Positions 57,508 through 60,737 of a DNA stretch of 60,737 nucleotides are shown here, in pieces; position 1 is the stretch's first letter; every line of letters starts with the position of its first letter. The notes under the pieces are model-generated. The model searched no databases and had not been told where the DNA came from. It saw only the letters and a program-made list of their open reading frames with translations. Both the position numbers and the translations under genes were made by a program. This DNA is from Thermoplasmata archaeon. GTDB lineage: Archaea; Thermoplasmatota; Thermoplasmata; Lutacidiplasmatales; UBA184. The stretch covers positions 1 through 60,737 of the forward strand of contig DAHUZP010000074.1 of assembly GCA_027306505.1 (NCBI GenBank). Reading direction: 5' to 3'.

Positions 57508-58560
57508 CTAGACCGGTTTCGGAGACTTGTCCGGGAAGATGATGTTCCCACTCCCCTTGCCCGACTCCAACTCGTCGATGGAGGCTAAGACCTTGACCGC
57601 GCCTTTCCCTCGTGGTGTGAGGCGGTACGGGCCGTCCTCCGGGTGGGCGACCAAGTCGCTCTCGGTCAATTTGCTCAGATGGAAGGCGATCTTGGAAGTG
57701 TCGTCGATGAGCGCGGCTTCCATCGCCTGCATGAAGGTACAGGGGCCCGCGGCGAGTCGGCGGAGCACCAAACGCCTGATGGGGTTCGAAAGCGCTTCGA
57801 TCGTCGTATGCGCGTCCGCGGAAACGATCGAGGCTTGGACCGCCAAAGCGCCCGTGGCGGTGATCTTCGCGGGATCGTAACTGACGGCAAAGGGACCCTT
57901 CCCCGCGATGGCGATCCTGATGGCTTCGAGAAGGGCGGTGACCTCTTCCTCTCGATGACGGGAGAGCAGTTGATCGACGGCGGCTAGGACGACGGCGACG
58001 TGATTCCGCGGCGCGACGAACATCTCCACCTCATCGCGTATCCGATACGGACTTTCCGGATCGAGGGGGAAGTAGCTCACCCTCTCCGACGGGACCCGAG
58101 AAGGCGTAGGCGAGATGAGCAGAACTTCGTAACCCCCTTCCGCGGCAAGACTGGCGGCGTACTTCGCCGGATCGATGGGCTTAGCCCCGATTCGTGTAAG
58201 CGCCAACTGCTGGCCGACAAGGTCCAGGACCCGCACCACCTGTTCTGGCCGCACCGGCTTCCGTAGGTAGTCCACAGCTCCTAGCTTGAGGGCTTCGATG
58301 GCAGGGTCGGTTGCTCCTGGGGCGGTGACGACCACGACTTGGGTTCGTGGCCATTTGCTCCTCACCTCTCGGACCAGCTCGAGCCCGCTCTGGCGGGGAA
58401 GGCGGACGTTCGTAAACACCACATCCACTTCTCGCGAAGCAAGATCCTCCAACGCCCTAGCTACCGACGACGCGGAGCTGGCCGTGTGGCCCTTCTCGAC
58501 GAGAAGAGCGATGGTGGCGTCGAGAAAATCGCGATCGTCATCGACCAGCAGAATCCGCAT
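57508..58560 (-). CDS. Receiver-like, DUF835-like and winged-helix regulator lacking the phospho-acceptor Asp
   Basis: 350 residues. Receiver domain 1-120: acidic pocket Asp7-Asp9 (LLVDDD), switch Thr79 (VVVVTAPG) and Lys101 (YLRKPVR) are kept, but the phospho-acceptor position reads VVFTNVRLP with Asn51 instead of Asp. The middle (about 135-240: YEVLLISPTPSRVPSER, HVAVVLAAVDQLLSRHREEE, GPFAVSYDPAKI) resembles a diverged DUF835. The C-terminus (about 255-335) is an ArsR-like winged helix (LSNPIRRLVLRRLAAG, DTSKIAFHLSKLTESDLV, YRLTPRGKGAV). Likely a DNA-binding regulator acting without phosphorylation. Divergent from the second receiver; site F lies between them. Confidence 0.75.
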   Translation of the reverse strand: MRILLVDDDRDFLDATIALLVEKGHTASSASSVARALEDLASREVDVVFTNVRLPRQSGLELVREVRSKWPRTQVVVVTAPGATDPAIEALKLGAVDYLRKPVRPEQVVRVLDLVGQQLALTRIGAKPIDPAKYAASLAAEGGYEVLLISPTPSRVPSERVSYFPLDPESPYRIRDEVEMFVAPRNHVAVVLAAVDQLLSRHREEEVTALLEAIRIAIAGKGPFAVSYDPAKITATGALAVQASIVSADAHTTIEALSNPIRRLVLRRLAAGPCTFMQAMEAALIDDTSKIAFHLSKLTESDLVAHPEDGPYRLTPRGKGAVKVLASIDELESGKGSGNIIFPDKSPKPV

Positions 58561-58675
58561 GGGTGGTTACCCCCGCCAGTGTCGCCCGTGTCGGCTGCAG
58601 AACTGGGAACGTGCTAGGATATCTGTCTTTCTGGAGGTGGCCCAAATCGCCGGTCGGGCAGGCCGCGTCAGGTCC

Positions 58676-58691
58676 CTCAACTACAATTGAG
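58676..58691. promoter_or_regulatory. Operator-like site F, the most symmetric copy
   Basis: CTCAA-CTACAA-TTGAG inside a perfect 9-bp inverted repeat GTCCCTCAA (58672-58680)/TTGAGGGAC (58687-58695). It lies in the spacer between the two divergent receiver genes, 116 nt from ATG 58560 and 175 nt from ATG 58866. Confidence 0.65.
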
Positions 58692-58865
58692 GGACGGGTT
58701 AATCCGTCCCGTGTCGAAGGTTGTCCCTGAAGGGAGACTCCCCTCCCTGACGGACAAGCCGTGGTCGCGCTCTCACCATCACTCGCAGGTGACCGTCCAA
58801 GTGAGATCCCCCGGCCTTCGGGGAAGTTCACCGATCTGTTCCTCAGCTGCCGATGCTTGGCGTTC

Positions 58866-59450
58866 ATGGAACCTCAGGCTGGAGAGGACTGCAACCGCGA
58901 CTTGCTCTCGGGGGGGGCTCAGGCGTTGTTGTCGGGGATGGGATACCTCCGAAGCCTATCGTCCGGCGACCCCTTCTTTCAAGTGTTGCTGCTCGACCAG
59001 GATCTCGCACAAGCTCGCGGAATCCAAGAAGCCCTCGAACATTCACCCGTCCGCTCCCACCTTCATGTCGCCAGCGATGCTCAGGAAGGTCTTGCCTACG
59101 CCAGAGGAGAAGGCAGGTTCGCGGGCGCCCCCCGACCCGACTTGATCTTCGTGGGGGCGAGTGCCGACCCAGAGGTGGAATTCGCATTCTTGGACAGCCT
59201 CCACCGAGACTCCAGACTGAGCCGGATACCGGTCGTCTTCTCCTGGGCGTCCCCAGAGCAGGCCGACCTCTTTAGCGCGTTGTCACCCCAAGCCCACGCC
59301 TTCATGGTCAAGAACGACAACCCTCGAGGTTACTACACCTCGATCCTTGAGGTGTTGACGTACTGGATGTACCTGACCGAGGTTGCCGAGGTGGGTAGCG
59401 GGGAACTCCGGCAAGCCTCTACGCCGCGCCTCGATCCAGAACCGATCTGA
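58866..59450 (+). CDS. Rcp1-type receiver-like protein lacking the phospho-acceptor Asp
   Basis: 194 residues from ATG 58866 (open frame from 58761). A single receiver-like domain (about 38-165): VLLLDQDLAQARGIQEALEH, FAGAPRPDLIFVGASAD, SRIPVVFSWASPEQADLF and AHAFMVKNDNPRGYYTSILE. Acidic Asp44/Asp46, Ser126 and Lys149 fit, but the phospho-acceptor position is Gly97 (LIFVGASAD instead of LILLDLNLP). No output domain. It may dimerise with, or modulate, the divergent winged-helix regulator; this is inference from position and shared defect. Confidence 0.65.
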   Translation: MEPQAGEDCNRDLLSGGAQALLSGMGYLRSLSSGDPFFQVLLLDQDLAQARGIQEALEHSPVRSHLHVASDAQEGLAYARGEGRFAGAPRPDLIFVGASADPEVEFAFLDSLHRDSRLSRIPVVFSWASPEQADLFSALSPQAHAFMVKNDNPRGYYTSILEVLTYWMYLTEVAEVGSGELRQASTPRLDPEPI

Positions 59451-59498
59451 GCTCGACTCGCGGGGGCGAGGTTGCCGCTTGAACTTGGGGTCCCGTCG

Positions 59499-59514
59499 CT
59501 TGAATCGACTTGAG
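59499..59514 (+). promoter_or_regulatory. Operator-like site G (CTTGA-ATCGAC-TTGAG)
   Basis: 47 nt before ATG 59561, followed by GGGGGAGCCTAAGTG (TATA-like CCTAAG). The only plus-strand gene with this order. Confidence 0.45.
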
Positions 59515-59560
59515 GGGGAGCCTAAGTGCTGACGGGGCTACGCTGGTCCAGGTAGGACCC

Positions 59561-59962
59561 ATGTTCGAACGCAGACTCGTGTCGTTGCTCGCGGCTATTG
59601 GCGGAATCCTCGTCATTCTTGGAGGGATCGTCGGATTCTTCCTCAGACTCAGTCTCGGGAATTATGGCTACATGTACGGAGGCGGATACGATGCTGCTCT
59701 GCTCATCTACGGGATGCTCGCCGTGATCATGGGTGCCATCATCCTGGTCTGCTCTGGGTACACTCACTACCGTGGCGTCCAGGCGAACATGGGTGGAGGG
59801 CTCGCCCTCCTCGTCCTGGGTGTCGTCACCTGGATCCTCGTCGGCGGATGGACCCTGATCTCGGCGGGGGCGTTCCTGACCGTCGTCGCGGGTCTGGTCC
59901 TCATGGTCGAGGTCCTACTCTCCCACCCGAGCAACCTGACCTTGAACAGTCCAGCACAGTGA
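59561..59962 (+). CDS. Four-TM membrane protein
   Basis: 133 residues from ATG 59561. TM segments LLAAIGGILVILGGIVGFFL, ALLIYGMLAVIMGAIILVCS, GGLALLVLGVVTWILVGGW and ISAGAFLTVVAGLVLMVEVL, with a Tyr/Gly-rich loop (GNYGYMYGGGYD). Same size and topology as the protein at 56961-57386 (which has SGGYGYVGRLPLG), so the two may be distant paralogues. Upstream site G. Function unknown. Confidence 0.6.
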   Translation: MFERRLVSLLAAIGGILVILGGIVGFFLRLSLGNYGYMYGGGYDAALLIYGMLAVIMGAIILVCSGYTHYRGVQANMGGGLALLVLGVVTWILVGGWTLISAGAFLTVVAGLVLMVEVLLSHPSNLTLNSPAQ

Positions 59963-59995
59963 ACCCCCGACTCTCCGCCCCTGAGACGGGTGGGG

Positions 59996-60029
59996 CTGCG
60001 GGGAGAGGGTCCCCCCCCTCTCCCCGCAG
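59996..60029 (+). terminator. Perfect 14-bp hairpin
   Basis: CTGCGGGGAGAGGG (59996-60009), 6-nt loop, CCCTCTCCCCGCAG (60016-60029), 33 nt after the stop of the four-TM gene. Possible terminator; no T-run follows. Confidence 0.45.
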
Positions 60030-60320
60030 ATGACCACAGGGGGAGGCTGCTGGGTCCCTCTGTCGTTGCGGACGCCGAGTTTCGAGAGGCCCGTGGCCGG
60101 CGGGGCGTGGAAACACTGATAGTGACCAGCGCTTCTATCGACGTCTGAAGTGGGCTCCCATCCATCGTGGACGGTGGCCAATTCAGCGCGGTCATCGGCG
60201 CGGAGCACGCGGGTCACGAACCTGGGATCTGTAGGAGTCAACGATTCTTCACATCACCCGAACGGGGCCGCCGAGCGGGCAATAGACCCAGTCCAGAAAG
60301 AGTGGAGACTCTCAAGGTAG
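60030..60320. other. Intergenic region before the DUF2080 gene
   Basis: About 290 bases without a gene or RNA that I can support. It is distinctly less GC-rich toward its right end, where CTCAA (60311-60315) stands before the AT box. Confidence 0.35.
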
Positions 60321-60321
60321 G

Positions 60322-60329
60322 ATTATCTA
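60322..60329 (+). promoter_or_regulatory. TATA box of the DUF2080 gene
   Basis: ATTATCTA, 25-32 nt before ATG 60354. Confidence 0.55.
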
Positions 60330-60331
60330 GC

Positions 60332-60354
60332 TAATGGCTCTTACAGAGCCATTA
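60332..60354 (+). repeat. Perfect inverted repeat TAATGGCTC-TTACA-GAGCCATTA at the start codon
   Basis: 9-bp arms with a 5-nt loop; the last A is the first base of ATG 60354. It would fold at the transcript 5' end or serve as operator for a DNA-binding product. Confidence 0.7.
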
Positions 60355-60551
60355 TGCCCCGAGTGGTCCGTGTCGAGGCGACGACCAAGCTGACCGTCGA
60401 CGGAATCGTCGGATTCGTGCGGCGCCCGGTGGTGCCGCACGGGACTGGGGCCAAGGTCACCTGCCCCAAGGAGTTCCTCGGGAAGACCGTCTATCTCGTG
60501 ATCACGGACAAGGACTGGAGTGAGGACACCCCTCGGGGAGACCGGGCATGA
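60354..60551 (+). CDS. DUF2080 family transposase-associated protein
   Basis: 65 residues. The core TTKLTVDGIVGFVRRPVVPH followed by GTGAKVTCPKEFLGKTVYLV matches DUF2080, a small AbrB-like fold protein (x-V-x-G-x-x-A-x-V-x-x-P-K-E-x-x-G-K-x-V) found next to archaeal transposases. Probably binds DNA and may regulate transposase expression; the inverted repeat on its start codon is a candidate target. A partial gene on the opposite strand begins 67 bp downstream. Confidence 0.75.
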   Translation: MPRVVRVEATTKLTVDGIVGFVRRPVVPHGTGAKVTCPKEFLGKTVYLVITDKDWSEDTPRGDRA

Positions 60552-60617
60552 GCGGCTTCATCGAGGGGCCCCACCGGCAGCAGACGGTTCTCTTCTCTGA
60601 CCTGGGTTCCGAGGGGC

Positions 60618-60737
60618 TTACACCACAGGTAGGTAACGGGTAGCTCCGAGGGCCGTGAGGATCTCGTCCGCCTTCCCGCTCAGCCGGGTGCACCACTCCC
60701 GGACCGATTTCCCGGTCCCGAACCGCACCCACGCCAC
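60618..60737 (-). CDS. C-terminus of an unidentified gene (cut by window edge)
   Basis: Frame open to the window end; stop TAA at 60618-60620. Only 39 codons are visible (VRFGTGKSVREWCTRLSG, then KADEILTALGATRYLPVV). The position beside DUF2080 suggests a transposase, but the fragment is too short to assign. Confidence 0.45.
   Translation of the reverse strand: MAWVRFGTGKSVREWCTRLSGKADEILTALGATRYLPVV

Noticed and set aside
60030-60241. Minus-strand frame before the DUF2080 gene
   Set aside because: No start signal, no domain pattern and mixed composition; not supported as a gene.
48312-60737. CRISPR array
   Set aside because: The shared 16-mers are widely and irregularly spaced in promoters, without regular spacers or cas genes.

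Overview
The window is archaeal, and most likely from a high-GC member of Thermoplasmatota. It carries TFB, an Orc1/Cdc6-like protein, aIF5B, GatDE (the archaeal Gln-tRNA amidotransferase), archaeal MptE, TruD, RqcH, a Hel308 helicase, FtsZ and the archaeal ftsZ-secE-spt5-rpl11 order. Many genes have TATA boxes about 20-30 nt before the start codon, as leaderless archaeal transcripts do. The phylum call is inference from gene content and GC, without phylogeny.

Layout. 1-312 is the tail of an IS1182-like transposase. 0.5-26 kb is compact housekeeping and metabolic DNA: metallopeptidase-like protein, MFS transporter, YjbQ, a degenerate Orc1/Cdc6-like ATPase, Hel308, acyl-CoA dehydrogenase, RqcH, an HVO_0476-type zinc-finger protein, a RecT/Bet-like annealing protein, an orphan tetrapyrrole methylase, a rhodanese beside a GcvH-TusA fusion, TFB, aIF5B, a phosphodiesterase, TauE/DUF1634, DinB, and a methyltransferase interrupted by TGA. 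26.7-34 kb holds a truD/KaiC-like cluster (one ATPase intact, one with a lost Walker A), membrane proteins and mptE. 34-37.3 kb is the ftsZ-secE-spt5-rpl11 operon. 38.1-41 kb encodes a large surface protein with a GH25 lysozyme domain and five PKD domains. 41.4-46.1 kb is a minus-strand gatD-gatE-phosphatase-zinc finger operon, followed by a DUF4139 protein.

A tRNA-Arg(GCG) with an intron in the D-loop (48312-48417) marks a visible change. From there to the end the DNA is less GC-rich, has fewer overlapping genes, and encodes surface and membrane proteins (DUF3494 ice-binding-like proteins, bPH2, small multi-pass proteins), small orphan proteins, two receiver-domain regulators that both lack the phospho-acceptor Asp, and transposon-associated DUF2080. 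Seven upstream regions in this accessory block carry a shared 16-bp element, best form CTCAA-N6-TTGAG. It usually lies 36-70 nt before the start codon and directly upstream of a weak TATA-like box.

The strongest candidate for an undescribed system is therefore this accessory block: a set of cell-surface and membrane genes apparently tied together by one palindromic operator, with a pseudo-receiver/winged-helix regulator encoded within it. No CRISPR array, rRNA or convincing replication origin was seen.
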